Source: Tritrichomonas musculus (lineage: Eukaryota; Parabasalia; Tritrichomonadida; Tritrichomonadidae). From it: DNA of 64,000 bases. The stretch spans positions 3,410,001 to 3,474,000 of the forward strand of contig JAPFFF010000003.1 in NCBI GenBank assembly GCA_039105265.1, written 5' to 3'. Within the stretch, counting starts at the first letter, position 1. Each line of letters starts with the position of its first letter. Shown here one piece after another: positions 9,858 through 19,135 of the stretch. The position numbers were made by a program, and so were the translations under genes. The notes beneath the pieces were generated by a model, which made no database searches, was not told the DNA's origin, and worked only from the letters and a program-made list of their open reading frames with translations.

Positions 9858-10958
9858 TGAAAAAAAAAAAAAATCAAATTTTTATTTCTAAAAAAAAAAA
9901 AAAAGAGCACCAAATACTTTGTTTTTTAAGGTAATTTTTATATTTGTTTACATAAAAAATTTAAATATTCACATTTTTAACTTTTGTAATCGTTGAACAA
10001 TTAAAGGATTTCAATATTAGAAAATTATACAAACAAAGAATATAGCATAAAATGATCAATTATTACTAATATCAATGATATTATTTGATAATTCATAAAT
10101 TAAACTAATTACTTGGTTAAGAATTACGATTATGATAAAAAGATTTTCAAAAATATGTTTTATTGTTGTCATTTGACAAATAACTGATATTTAATTGGTT
10201 TAATAATTATTTCTCTAATGAATAATGCATGGTTTATAAAGATATAATCTGAAATTCTTGATAATTAATTATTTTAGTCTTGTTTATTATAATGGTCTGT
10301 TATTATTAGATTATTATTTAATTTAATGAAAGTATTAAGCGTATAAAGTTTGAAAATAGATTTATAAAATTATTGAAGATAAGATCTGTCCCCTGTTTGC
10401 TATTTCAAGATAAAATAAATATTTTTTAAAATAAATTTCGTCCAAAAATTATATATTACATTTTATTTATTTTTAATTTACTGATATTTAAGAAATATTA
10501 ATAAAATATTATATAACGGAATTTGTACAGAATTTTGAGTGGATTTAAGCCTAACGAACATTGCATTGAATTTTGAGGGGATTTAAGCCTAACGAACATT
10601 TCTACTCAATTCTTTTTTAACTTTTTGTGAATAAAAAAATAAAACTACGCCCATCGATCGGATTTATAAATAATCATAATATAATATCATACAATATAAT
10701 TTAATTCTAATATAAAATAGTTATCCCGATAAAATTAATATTATAGCTAGATATTTATGTTTTCTATAATTTTTTTGCTAAAATAAATTTATCTTATTTA
10801 TATTATAATATTATATATATATTAATTAGAAATTATATCAATAATTCTATTTAGAATATGATAAAATGAGTAAATAATCAATATTATTTCAACTTCAATC
10901 ATATTCTTCAAAATATGTAAAATTTGAATTTCAACGTATGAACTTTCAAATAGTGCGA
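9858..10958. other. Intergenic between two transposons
   Basis: About 1.1 kb of AT-rich sequence without a convincing ORF. It contains A-runs just after the first element, a 33-bp direct repeat at 10530-10600 (listed separately) and otherwise only AT drift. Confidence 0.4.
10530..10600. repeat. Direct repeat, two 33-bp copies
   Basis: GAATTTTGAG.GGATTTAAGC followed by CTAACGAACATT occurs at 10530-10562 and again at 10568-10600 with one mismatch and a 5-bp spacer. It sits about 360 bp outside the left end of the transposase-bearing element. CTAACGAA also occurs in that element's inverted ends. Confidence 0.7.
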
Positions 10959-11142
10959 TACTGATATATAATATACAAAATCAATTATATACTTTATTTT
11001 ATTAAAAAAATCATAAGGCTAACGAATTATTTTTTGAAAAATCAATCTTTTTTTAAAACAAAAAATACGTTATTTTAGTTCTCGCACTTCTAAAATAGAT
11101 AGAAATAAAATTGAAGAAGATATTATTAGTATTATTGAAGAT

Positions 11143-11568
11143 TTGATTCACTATGATATTGATGAAGATGGCAATTTGATTCCAGAACATAAAAAAGAGC
11201 ATTTACATTATACTCAAGATCCTGAATTCCCAGACGAAAATTATGATTGGAAATATAGAATTGATGAATATGGAATAGAAAAGATATTAGAAGAAATGAA
11301 AAAGCTCAATATATCACAAATGAAAAAATCAAATTCGTCAGAATCTAATGATAAATTAAGAGAAAAATTGTGGAACGATTTTATAACAAAGAAAAGTTTA
11401 ATTAAAAACAAAAAGAATTTTGTAAAAGAATGGGTGAAATCAAGAGATGCAGCTGTAACAGAAGGTTCTAAATTTATCTCTGAAAAAAGAGCATATTCTA
11501 TTTTAAATGAATGCATAAAAGTAGGTGATATTGTACATGCCAAAAAAAAAGAATGGAGCTCCAACTAA
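11143..11568 (+). pseudogene. N-terminal part of the transposon ORF, no start codon
   Basis: The frame is open from 11038, inside the left inverted end, to the stop at 11568. It has no ATG before about 11296, so the listed start is a TTG. The product is charged and helical (GIEKILEEMKKLNISQMKK, then KKNFVKEWVKSRDAAVTEG). Its last codons overlap the first codons of the DDE transposase frame in a run of nine A residues (11542-11550). A one-base change there would fuse the two into one transposase. Either the run has mutated or a frameshift was once used. The role of this segment as the DNA-binding N-terminus is inferred from position only. Confidence 0.55.
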
Positions 11569-12325
11569 ATTCACTGATGAAGCTCGCCTATGCTTACTTG
11601 CAACTGTCATGGATATCCTCACTATAACTGATTGACAACGTGCTGACTATTTGAATAAATATGGGCCATGCCAATCTAATAATGTTTCAATACGATTAAT
11701 TAATAAGGAATTAAATAAAATGAATATTAAAATTAAAAAAACATGCTTCAGCGAATCGCAAAGGAATTCGTTTGGTTTTCGGATTGCTCGTTATATTTAG
11801 TCTAAAATTATGCTTGATATTACCGAACAAAGAAATGCATTATTTGTTTTTATTGATGAAGAAGGTGTACAACGCTCTCAACCAAATTCATCTAGAGGAT
11901 TTGTTTCAGTTCGTCCATTAACTGAAGGATCAACAAAAAGCAACAATGTAGCATCAATACTTTCAGCCATTATTCCAGGTTATGGATCAATTTCACGTTG
12001 GTTCAAAGGTGCTGTAACAAATAAAGAGTATTCACACTTTCTTAGAGAAATATCATATATTTTGAGAACAACTATATGTAATCAATCAACACAAATTATA
12101 ACAATTCAAGATAATGCATCAATACACAAGACAAATGAAGTCAGCGAAATGGCAAAGAAATGCAAGTTAAATTTATTTTACACCGTTCCATATAGTCCTC
12201 ATTTAAATGAAGTTGCAGAAAACTATTTTGGACAATTAAAATTTGCTTGCATATTTGATCATGAATTTGCATGTAGAGATGAAAAATGTGATGGAATCAA
12301 TGGAACAACTAAATTTCAATTTTAA
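11537..12325 (+). pseudogene. DDE transposase (IS630/Tc1-mariner, DDE_3-like), two in-frame stops
   Basis: One continuous frame of 262 codons from ATG 11537 to TAA 12323-12325, interrupted by TGA at about 11633 and TAG at about 11798. The N-terminal part (PKKKNGAPTKFTDEARLCLL) looks like a helix-turn-helix region. The C-terminal part carries the DDE signatures: FIDEEGVQRSQ (first Asp), IQDNASIHKT (second Asp) and YSPHLNEVAENYF, matching the family YSPxLNPIExxF (third acidic residue). Both stops could arise by single C-to-T changes, but this is inference. The frame ends with a C-terminus (CDGINGTTKFQF) that may itself be altered. It lies within the inverted ends of its element. Confidence 0.85.
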
Positions 12326-12378
12326 ATGAAGAAGAAATAATGTATAGATGGAATGAAATGACAAAACAAAAATGAAAT

Positions 12379-12379
12379 C

Positions 12380-12411
<32 letters not shown>
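12379..12411. repeat. Poly(A) run inside the transposon
   Basis: A run of about 33 A with almost no interruption just downstream of the transposase frame. It is likely a slippage-prone homopolymer and its exact length in an assembly should not be trusted. Confidence 0.8.
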
Positions 12412-12414
<3 letters not shown>

Positions 12415-12669
12415 AATCCAAAAATAAATATGTTAATAATATGATAAAACAATATTAGACATGTATTAAACTTCGATGAGGTTTTTTCCGTTGATCAAAA
12501 ATTACAAATTTTTGGATTTCAAGAAGTGCGAGAACTAAAATAACGTATTTTTTTGTTTTAAAAAAAGATTGATTTTTCAAAAAATAATTCGTTAGCCTTA
12601 TGATTTTTTTAATAAATTAAAGTATATAATTGATTATGTATATTATATATCAGTATAAAACTAAACTGG

Positions 12670-12807
12670 TTTCACTAAATCGGAACGCTTTTTGAAATAA
12701 ATTTTCACTTTTTATTAAAGCTTATTCAATTTTTTTTTATTTCACATGAACAAATATAAATTTAAAAAGTTAAAAAACAAATAACTTTTCGTTCCGATTT
12801 AATGAAA
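12670..12807. repeat. Inverted repeat, 18-bp arms (short MITE or transposon end)
   Basis: TTTCACTAAATCGGAACG at 12670-12687 is mirrored by CGTTCCGATTTAATGAAA at 12790-12807, one mismatch in 18. About 102 bp of AT-rich sequence lies between. Both arms are followed outward by TAAA-type sequence (CTAAAC on the left, ATTTAG on the right). The repeated ATTAAATCGGAACG core looks like a transposase site of a Tc1-like element. It may be a MITE or one multi-site end of a larger, lost element. Confidence 0.6.
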
Positions 12808-12814
12808 GTTTTTT

Positions 12815-13273
12815 TTATTTAGAATAACTAGAATCTGGCTCACTTGATTCATTGTCAACATAAGATAATATTGGGATTTCGTTAATAGCTAATGTTTCTA
12901 CTTGCTCGTTGACTTCTGGAATCAGTATATATGGAATGAGATAATTTAATTTGAAAATATCTTTCAATTGTGAAGCGCGATGTCTAGGATCTGTTAAAAT
13001 AGTTTTAACATTAAAATTAAAGTGTTCATTATTAAATCTTTTGGGAAGTCCAGGAGGATTTCCAGTTTCATCTCTAGAAATTCGTGTTATCCTATTGTGC
13101 GACACTCGTAAAGCTCTTATTTGCATTGTATTCATTCCTTCATCAATCATACTATGTATTTGCTCATCTGTGTATCTTTTCTTTTTGGTAAAATAAACAA
13201 AGAAAATAAGAGAAAAAAATAATATAAAGTCAACAGTAAAAGTAGTTCCTAACCGCTTAAAAGTAGTCCCCAC
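12815..13273 (-). pseudogene. Transposase N-terminal fragment with helix-turn-helix
   Basis: An open frame of 152 codons whose first codon is GTG. The first 28 codons are hydrophobic and read through a probable transposon end, in which GGGACTACTTTTA and GGAACTACTTTTA are repeated. The useful part is KKKRYTDEQIHSMIDEGM followed by NTMQIRALRVSHNRITRISR, a typical recombinase/Tc1-type helix-turn-helix (TDEQIxxMIxxGxxxxxIAxxLxxSxxxVxRI). The remainder has no DDE catalytic signature and ends in SEPDSSYSK. It is best read as a truncated transposase from a second Tc1/mariner-like element inserted or degraded next to the first. Expression is unlikely. Confidence 0.55.
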
Positions 13274-13803
13274 TTAACTTTTTTGAAAATTTTTCAATTT
13301 TTATAAAATTTTACAAATTTACCAAAGCCAAATTCTCTCAAATCAGTGTATTAACGCCGCATTTCAAGGGTTTAAACAGTTTTTCTACAAAATCTTATAT
13401 CAACAATGCGCATTCGGTAACTTTTTTTTGACAGACAATTTGATCGATAAATAAATATACTGTAAAAATTGTTTATTAAAATTTCTCTCTATTATTTTTA
13501 CAAGAATTAATATCGAAAAATGGTTTAAGATTGCTCTTTATATGGAAAGGTGTTTATTTTAGAAATATAATTTCAGATATATAAAATAAAGCTTACATAC
13601 ATATTAATATATTATAATTAGCTTTTTTAAGGCAAATAACAAGTGCAGATCTTTGATTATTTTTGGCTTTTTCCAAATTGAAAAACTGATGTATTTGATT
13701 AAAATTTTATTTGTTTTTTAAATGATCAATTTATGAGGTTAAAACAGATTTATTGACGAAAAACGGTCTTTTTTTAATTTTTTTTAATTTTTATCGATTT
13801 TTT
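13274..13803. other. Intergenic in transposon graveyard
   Basis: About 530 bp with no supportable ORF. The first bases (near 13255-13276) look like the outer tip of the element encoding the transposase fragment. The rest is AT-rich without clear repeats. Confidence 0.4.
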
Positions 13804-13807
13804 TTAA

Positions 13808-14138
13808 GGGACCACTATCAAATTCTGTGTTTTAAAATTCTATGAGTTATCACAAAATTAATTGACTTAAAAAAAATTATTTCTTGAGTATTTTTGCTAT
13901 ATTTTGGTATATATAAATTATATAAATTACATATCATTTATTTCTATTCTTCTTTTAAGACTATTCCCTTTTTTCAATAAAAATTTAAAAGTTGAAAGGA
14001 GTAAAAATTTTACAAAAATGATCGGAATGATGAAATTTTAAAGTTTTAAACTTTTTCCGAAATAATAACCATTGAATTTTATTTTCTATGAGTTTTTTCA
14101 ATATTGAAATGTTTACAAAAAAATATGATAGTGGTCCC
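13808..14138. mobile_element. TTAA-flanked MITE, 331 bp (piggyBac-like?)
   Basis: GGGACCACTATCA at 13808-13820 is exactly mirrored by TGATAGTGGTCCC at 14126-14138, and each is bordered by TTAA (13804-13807 and 14139-14142). TTAA target duplications with ends of about 13 bp starting in three G/C bases are characteristic of piggyBac-type elements, though TA-based interpretations are possible because the flanks are A/T runs. The interior is noncoding. Confidence 0.65.
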
Positions 14139-14245
14139 TTAAAAAAAAAAAAGATTCTTGATCAATTTTTAAATTTTTTACATAATGTTTCTGATTGCAT
14201 TAAATGCTTAATCTGTAATTATCAATTGGTATTTCGAGTAGTATA

Positions 14246-14443
14246 GTATAGGCAGTGGTTCGCTTCTCTCCCACCGCCTATACGCTCCGCAGCCAAGCTC
14301 AGGCACGCCTTTGCTTGGAGCTTCGCATACGGCCGCGGTCGCTATGTTCCCTCTGCCTATACCCTGTGTCAATTGGTCACGCTATGACACAATTTCCACA
14401 GGCTTCTATACTAGGCGTCAGATTTTGTGTCAGTAACGTGACC
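14246..14443. repeat. Cluster of GC-rich inverted repeats at left edge of helicase island
   Basis: GTATAGGCAGTGG (14246-14258) pairs with CCACCGCCTATAC (14271-14283), and the same arm pairs again with CCCTCTGCCTATAC (14349-14362). Then CCTGTG/CACAGG (14363-14368, 14397-14402) encloses TGTGTCA/TGACACA. GGTCACGCTATGACACA (14375-14391) is mirrored with small differences by TGTGTCAGTAACGTGACC (14426-14443). GC content is far above that of the surrounding sequence. It could form stable cruciform or RNA structures, and it marks the start of the foreign-looking segment. A terminal hairpin, origin or regulatory RNA are alternatives. Confidence 0.7.
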
Positions 14444-14561
14444 AAATATTAACCTTCATAAGTATAATACAATTAAGAACCTAGTAAACATACAAACATC
14501 TACTTATCATAGAAAACACAACACCCTCATAAGCACAAATACACATCCAATTAAATACACA

Positions 14562-14567
14562 TCATTT
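14562..14567 (+). promoter_or_regulatory. Initiator-like motif TCATTT upstream of helicase ORF
   Basis: TCATTT fits the trichomonad initiator consensus TCA+1Y(T/A). It lies 31 bases before the ATG at 14599, a little farther than usual. Support is by motif only. Confidence 0.3.
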
Positions 14568-14598
14568 GTTTTCTTTTTTTGTTTTTATTCTTGTCCAA

Positions 14599-15996
14599 AT
14601 GACAAACAAACAATATGTTGACTGGAATGTGTTTGAGAGCCTTCCCGTTAAATCATATGAGATAACTTATACTAAAAGTGCGGAAGAAGAGATAACCATA
14701 GAGAAAGCCATAAAGAAGTTCATCTGCCAAGCACCAATTGGTTCAGGCAAATCAACAGCAATAAGGAAATGGATCTATAACACAGTACCTGATAACAAGT
14801 TCATACTCATCGTACCTACCATTAACATCGCTGTGGAGTTCTACTCTAAGTTGTATGTAGCATTAAACAACAATCACCCCGAGAACATAGATGAAATGAT
14901 AAAGTTATGTGTCAAGGAAGGGGCATTTAAAGAGTTTAAGGAAGCCATCAAGCACTTTATACCTGTTGTTATAACTACATTCTCTACCGCATCTAAGTGT
15001 CTTGGAGGAATCATAGAGCATTTCTATCACAACCAAATAGATTTCAACAGTGAATACACACTCCTTATTGATGAAGCACACCTACTACTAGAACACATAT
15101 CGTTAATAGAGATCTGTAGAGAGTTTAATAAAGTAGGCTTGATTACTGCTACAGCATCGGACATTTCTTGCTTATCAGTCTTTGAAGAATACGAAAAGAT
15201 AAGCTCATTAGCCGACATCAAATACCACAGAACGATATATCTATACAAGCTGAGAAGCAATATGCAAGAGCAAAGAGAGACTATAGCTAAGCAAGTACTA
15301 GAAGAGATAAAGAGGTATGATAAGATATTAATTAAGATAGAAGACAAGAATGAATGTGAACGATTAAAGGAGAGTATCGACAATGAACTTAATAAAGCAT
15401 TGTACAACTCTGATAAGAAGGAAGTAGAGATAAGTGATGAAGGCAAGTTTGTTAGCACGGAGGACGTTGATATAGTTATTGCTACTTCATGTATCCAATC
15501 AGGTCAGTCACTGAAGGAAAATCTATTGTCTATATTCATTCAGACCTCATTAGATACCGTATCATCAGTTGAACAGTTCGTAGGACGAAACAGGAACGAG
15601 AATTCAACAGCTTATCTTTACATGAGACAAGTAAAGGTACCAGAAGAGAAGTTTACATACAAGGTAGCCAAGAACAGATATAAGACAAGATTAAACCAAT
15701 TGAGAGCTAATGCATGGCAATCAATGAACAAAGATTCATGGATAAGATACATGAGCAAGATTGGAGAAGTTATTGTTGAAGAGACAAACGCCTCGATCGA
15801 GGAAGAAACAAATAAGGATACAATAATGATAAACGAAAATGATTTGAACAGAGAGTTTAATGGCAAGAAACAGTTATATCAGCACTTTGGGTTTAAAAAC
15901 GAGAAGGAAGTGCCTGAGGGATATGAAATAAGAAGTAGATATAACAGAGAGAAAGGTAAAATGCAAAGAGTATATAATTTAGTTAAGATAGAGTAA
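14599..15996 (+). CDS. Superfamily 2 DEAH-type helicase, origin-binding-protein-like, 465 aa
   Basis: Predicted ATP-dependent nucleic-acid helicase. ATG 14599 is used; the frame extends 11 codons upstream only with a TTG. Motifs in order: Walker A APIGSGKST (residues 45-53), motif Ia LIVPTINIAVEF (70-81), TTFSTAS (126-132), Walker B/DEAH LLIDEAHLLL (155-164), motif III TATAS (183-187), motif V-like SCIQSGQSL, and motif VI QFVGRNR (326-332). All key residues are intact. The compact layout and the GQSL...QFVGRNR spacing resemble DNA-virus and plasmid helicases of the herpes UL9/origin-binding type more than cellular DEAD-box proteins; this placement is inference. Codon use (AAG, GAG, AGA) and base composition differ from the surrounding genes. 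Stop is TAA in TAAA context. It starts an island with long repeats and two dead ORFs. Confidence 0.85.
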   Translation: MTNKQYVDWNVFESLPVKSYEITYTKSAEEEITIEKAIKKFICQAPIGSGKSTAIRKWIYNTVPDNKFILIVPTINIAVEFYSKLYVALNNNHPENIDEMIKLCVKEGAFKEFKEAIKHFIPVVITTFSTASKCLGGIIEHFYHNQIDFNSEYTLLIDEAHLLLEHISLIEICREFNKVGLITATASDISCLSVFEEYEKISSLADIKYHRTIYLYKLRSNMQEQRETIAKQVLEEIKRYDKILIKIEDKNECERLKESIDNELNKALYNSDKKEVEISDEGKFVSTEDVDIVIATSCIQSGQSLKENLLSIFIQTSLDTVSSVEQFVGRNRNENSTAYLYMRQVKVPEEKFTYKVAKNRYKTRLNQLRANAWQSMNKDSWIRYMSKIGEVIVEETNASIEEETNKDTIMINENDLNREFNGKKQLYQHFGFKNEKEVPEGYEIRSRYNREKGKMQRVYNLVKIE

Positions 15997-16054
15997 ATAA
16001 TAAAATGTAAACTATTCAATAAATGTAAACCATTCAATTATATATTTTTATTTT

Positions 16055-16435
16055 ATGAAGCAATTCAGCAATCAGCAATCAATAACATTAACAACAACAT
16101 TTAACATCAGCATCTATCAACATTATTAACATCAACAACAACAACAGCAGCATTAACATTATTAATATCATTTATCATCAGCATCAGCATCAACAGCATT
16201 AACCAACAGGCATCATCTATCAACATTATTAATATCAACAACAACAACAACAGCATCTATCAACATTATTTAGCATCAGCAACAACATTTAGTATTAATA
16301 TTATCAACAACATTTATCATTAACAACAACGGAATCAACATCAGTATTAAAATTAACCAACAGCATCACCTATCAGCATAATCATTTACCAACATCATTT
16401 ATCATCATCTATCAACAACAGCCAAAAATAATGTT
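16055..16435. repeat. CAACA/CATCAGCA low-complexity tract
   Basis: Degenerate runs of CAACAACA, CATCAGCATC, ATTAACATT and ATCAACATTATT over about 380 bp, almost free of G on this strand. It directly follows the helicase gene and has no coding signal. Confidence 0.85.
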
Positions 16436-17447
16436 AAAAGTTTAGTTCTCAACACCATTCAATTCCATTGCTAATGCAAAAGTGACAAATCAATCAGTAA
16501 TAAACAACATTATAATCATTAACAGCAATCACATTTTTTTCATTTAAAGGTGAAGAGCACGATAAACACCACCTTCTTGTTTTCATTCCCTTCAATTACA
16601 ACATTCAATAATATTCACAACAAGGTCGTTTCATTCAATTCATTCTATTCGTTCAATTCATTCTATTCGTTCAATTCATTCTATTCGTTCAATTCATTTA
16701 TTCATTCCAGTGAATTCGTTTACTCAATTCGTTTCATTCAATACCAATAATTAGATTCAATTCAGAACAAGAAAGAGTGGGACAATTCATTCTATTCATT
16801 CAATTCATTCATTCAATTCGTCCAATTATATTAAACCCAGCAATCATGTTCATTCAATAACATCATTCAATTTAATTATTCATTTCATTCGTTCGTTCAA
16901 TTCATTCATTTCATTCAATACTATCATTCGTTTCATTTATTCAATTTATTCAATTCGTTCACTCGTTTCATTTAATTCGTTTAATTCATTCACTCGTTTC
17001 ATTTCGTTCATTCTATTCGTTCACTCAATTCGTTTCATTCGTTCGTTCAAAACCAGCACTCAATTTATGTCAATTGCATTAAGGTGAAGAGCACGAGGGT
17101 TAAATCTAACTCTATTTTTCTAACCTTATTGCTTTCAATTCATTTATTCATTCCAGTCAATTCATTTAATTTCTAAATAATCAAATAAGAGGCTAAATAC
17201 ATTAACTAGAAATATCGATAATTAGGTTCAATACTATCATTCAATTCGTTCAATAACACTTGCAATACCATTCACAAAAAGGTCAATTCATTCGTTTCAT
17301 TCAATACAAATAATTAGATTCAATTCACAACAAGAAAGAATGGGACAATTCATTTATTCATTTAATTCGTTTCATTCGTTTCATTCGTTTCATTCAATTC
17401 ATTCAATCCGTTCACTCGTTTCATTTCTAAATAAGAGGCCAAATACT

Positions 17448-17552
17448 GAGGTGAATGGGTGAATTGCCACCCGATTTTTGTCACCTCTGCTTTCATTTAA
17501 ACAACCACAATATGCTCCTAGAAAATGGAGTGAACAAATGACCAATCAAATA
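17448..17552 (+). repeat. Dispersed unit U2 (GGTGAATTGTCACCTCTGC), first of four copies
   Basis: A unit of roughly 90-110 bp: a hairpin of GGTGA...TCACC around GATTTTTGTC, then CTCTGCTTTCATTTAACA, CCACAACATGAAACAGAAA and ATGGAGTG.A.AGATGACCAAT. Other copies are at about 17917-17990, 19195-19290 and 19541-19660. Parts of it recur inverted as unit U3. Copies differ by small indels, as in old tandem or dispersed duplications. Confidence 0.7.
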
Positions 17553-18089
17553 TAAAGGTCAAATAAGAGGCCAATTCATTTATCCATTCAATTCGTTCAA
17601 TTAGATTCGTTCAATTTGCTCAATAATATTAAACCCAGCAATCATGTTCATTCAATAACATCATTCCATTCATTCTATTTATTCAAAGCAAGGCTAAGAT
17701 TAAGGTCAATTCATTCAATACTATCATTCAATTTGTTCAATAACGCTTACAATAATATTCACAACAATTCAATCTATTCGTTCACTAGTTTCATTCAATA
17801 ACATCATTCGTTTGTTCAATAACACTTACAATAATATCACAAAAAGGTCAATTCATTCTATTCATTTCAAACAATTCTATTCGTTCGTTCAATTCATTCA
17901 ATTCCATTTCTAAATACTAAGGTGAATTGTCGCCTTCTGTTTTCGACCAACAACCACAACATGAAACAGAAAATGGAGTGAATAGATTCATTTCGTTCGT
18001 TTAATTCATTCTATTCGTTCACTCAATTCATTCAATCCGTTCACTCGTTCGTTCAAAACCATCACTCAATTTATGTAAAATGCATTAAA

Positions 18090-18137
18090 GGTTAGCAGGT
18101 TAGATCTAACCCTATTTTTCTAACATTATTGCTTCCG
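18090..18137 (+). repeat. Dispersed unit U1 with palindrome GGTTAGATCTAACC
   Basis: GGTTAGCAGGTTAGATCTAA, then CCCTATTTTTCTAACATTATTG. Further copies lie at about 17097-17135 and 19379-19426 on the same strand, and an inverted copy at about 20073-20114. The 14-bp perfect palindrome is embedded in a longer hairpin (GGTTAG.../...CTAACC). Copies are usually preceded by ATGCATTAAAG. Confidence 0.75.
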
Positions 18138-18368
18138 GTCAATTCAGTTCGTTTTATTCGTTCGTTCAATTCAGTTCATTCATTCTCAATAAGGTCATTT
18201 CAGTTCATTAATTTGCTTAATAATATCATTCATTCATTCGATTCTATTCATTTCAAACATCATTTGTTAGTATAGTTAATTCCATTCATTCAAAGCAAGG
18301 GTAAGATTAAGGTCAATTCGATCAATCTATTCAATTTGTTCAATATCTCAACAAGGTTAATTCAATAA

Positions 18369-18410
18369 CAGGTGACAAAAATCAGGCGAGAAATCACCTC
18401 TTCACCCCTG
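18369..18410 (+). repeat. Dispersed unit U3 (AGGTGACAAAAATC), inverted part of U2
   Basis: CAGGTGACAAAAATCAGGCG followed by AGAAATCACCTCTTCACCCC. A longer copy at about 18688-18755 carries a GC-rich insertion (GTGCCGAGCACTCGCTGCGA), and a stub occurs near 18796. The GTGACAAAAATCGGGTG core is the reverse complement of the loop region of U2, so U2 and U3 face each other in the array. Confidence 0.65.
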
Positions 18411-18829
18411 ACTGTATTTTTCAAATAAGATGCCAATTTATGTAAAATGCATTAATGAGAAATAACATTATTTATTCATTCAATTCGTTCAATAATACTT
18501 ACAATAACATTCACAAAAAGGTCAATTCGTTCTATTCATTTTATTCATTTCAAACAACATTCCATTCAATTCGTTCAATCGACATTATTCATTTATTCAT
18601 TTCAAACAACATTTCATTCATTCGTTTAATTCATTCAACTCTCAACAGCAACATTCGTTCTATTCATTCAATTCAAATAATCAATTACAGGTGACAAAAA
18701 TCGGGTGAGAAATCACCCTCGTGCCGAGCACTCGCTGCGAGGCCTCTTCACCCCAGACTATATTCATTCAATACTTTCATTCAAATAATCAAATACAGGT
18801 GAAAAAAAACGCGTTTTATTTTTGTTGTT

Positions 18830-19135
18830 GAACCTATGTAAGCTTAAACTGAGACACTTATACTTGCCTTAAGACTTCATATCAAAAACCTATGTTAAGT
18901 ACCGTCTTAGTGTCTTAAGTTGTCTTGTCTTTTGACGCCCAAAATCCTCTCCTACTTTTTGCCCTCCCTTTTTTTTTCAACTTTCAAACTTAGTCAAAAA
19001 GTTATCAACTTTCAATTGTCATGAATAATGTCTTAAATAAGACAAGACATAAGACACTACCCTACATAGGAAACCACAATAAAAAACCTAGTGTAAGTTG
19101 CCCGTCTTAATATGTCTTAACTAATGTCTTACCAT
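18830..19135. repeat. GTCTTA/TAAGAC inverted-repeat cluster
   Basis: Three degenerate copies of AACCTATGTTAAGT...CGTCTTA start at about 18833, 18887 and 19085. Many GTCTTA and TAAGAC words face each other (GTCTTAAGTTGTCTTGTCTT versus AAGACAAGACATAAGAC). It is a break in the TTCATTC array with a different base composition, and no ORF is visible. Confidence 0.6.

Larger units (their letters stand above)
10961..12653 (+). mobile_element. Tc1/mariner-IS630 type DNA transposon with decayed transposase, about 1.7 kb
   Basis: Inverted ends of roughly 130 bp match between about 10961-11090 and 12524-12653. Shared landmarks are CTGATATATAATATAC at the tip, ATCATAAGGCTAACGAATTA in the middle and TTTAGTTCTCGCACTTCT at the inner edge. 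TA dinucleotides flank the tips (10959-10960 and 12654-12655). Between the ends lie the remains of a DDE transposase on the plus strand (see 11143-11568 and 11537-12325) and a run of about 33 A near 12379-12411. Ends, TA flanks and DDE motifs agree on the superfamily. The copy is dead because the reading frame is interrupted. Confidence 0.85.

Noticed and set aside
11241-11564. 107-codon minus-strand ORF inside the transposon
   Set aside because: Antisense to the better supported transposase-region frame, no family pattern.
14255-14452. 65-codon ORF over the hairpin cluster
   Set aside because: Alternative start, and the sequence is explained by inverted repeats; no protein-like pattern.
18717-18765. 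tRNA-like GC-rich segment
   Set aside because: No cloverleaf or B-box sequence fits; it is an insertion in one U3 copy.
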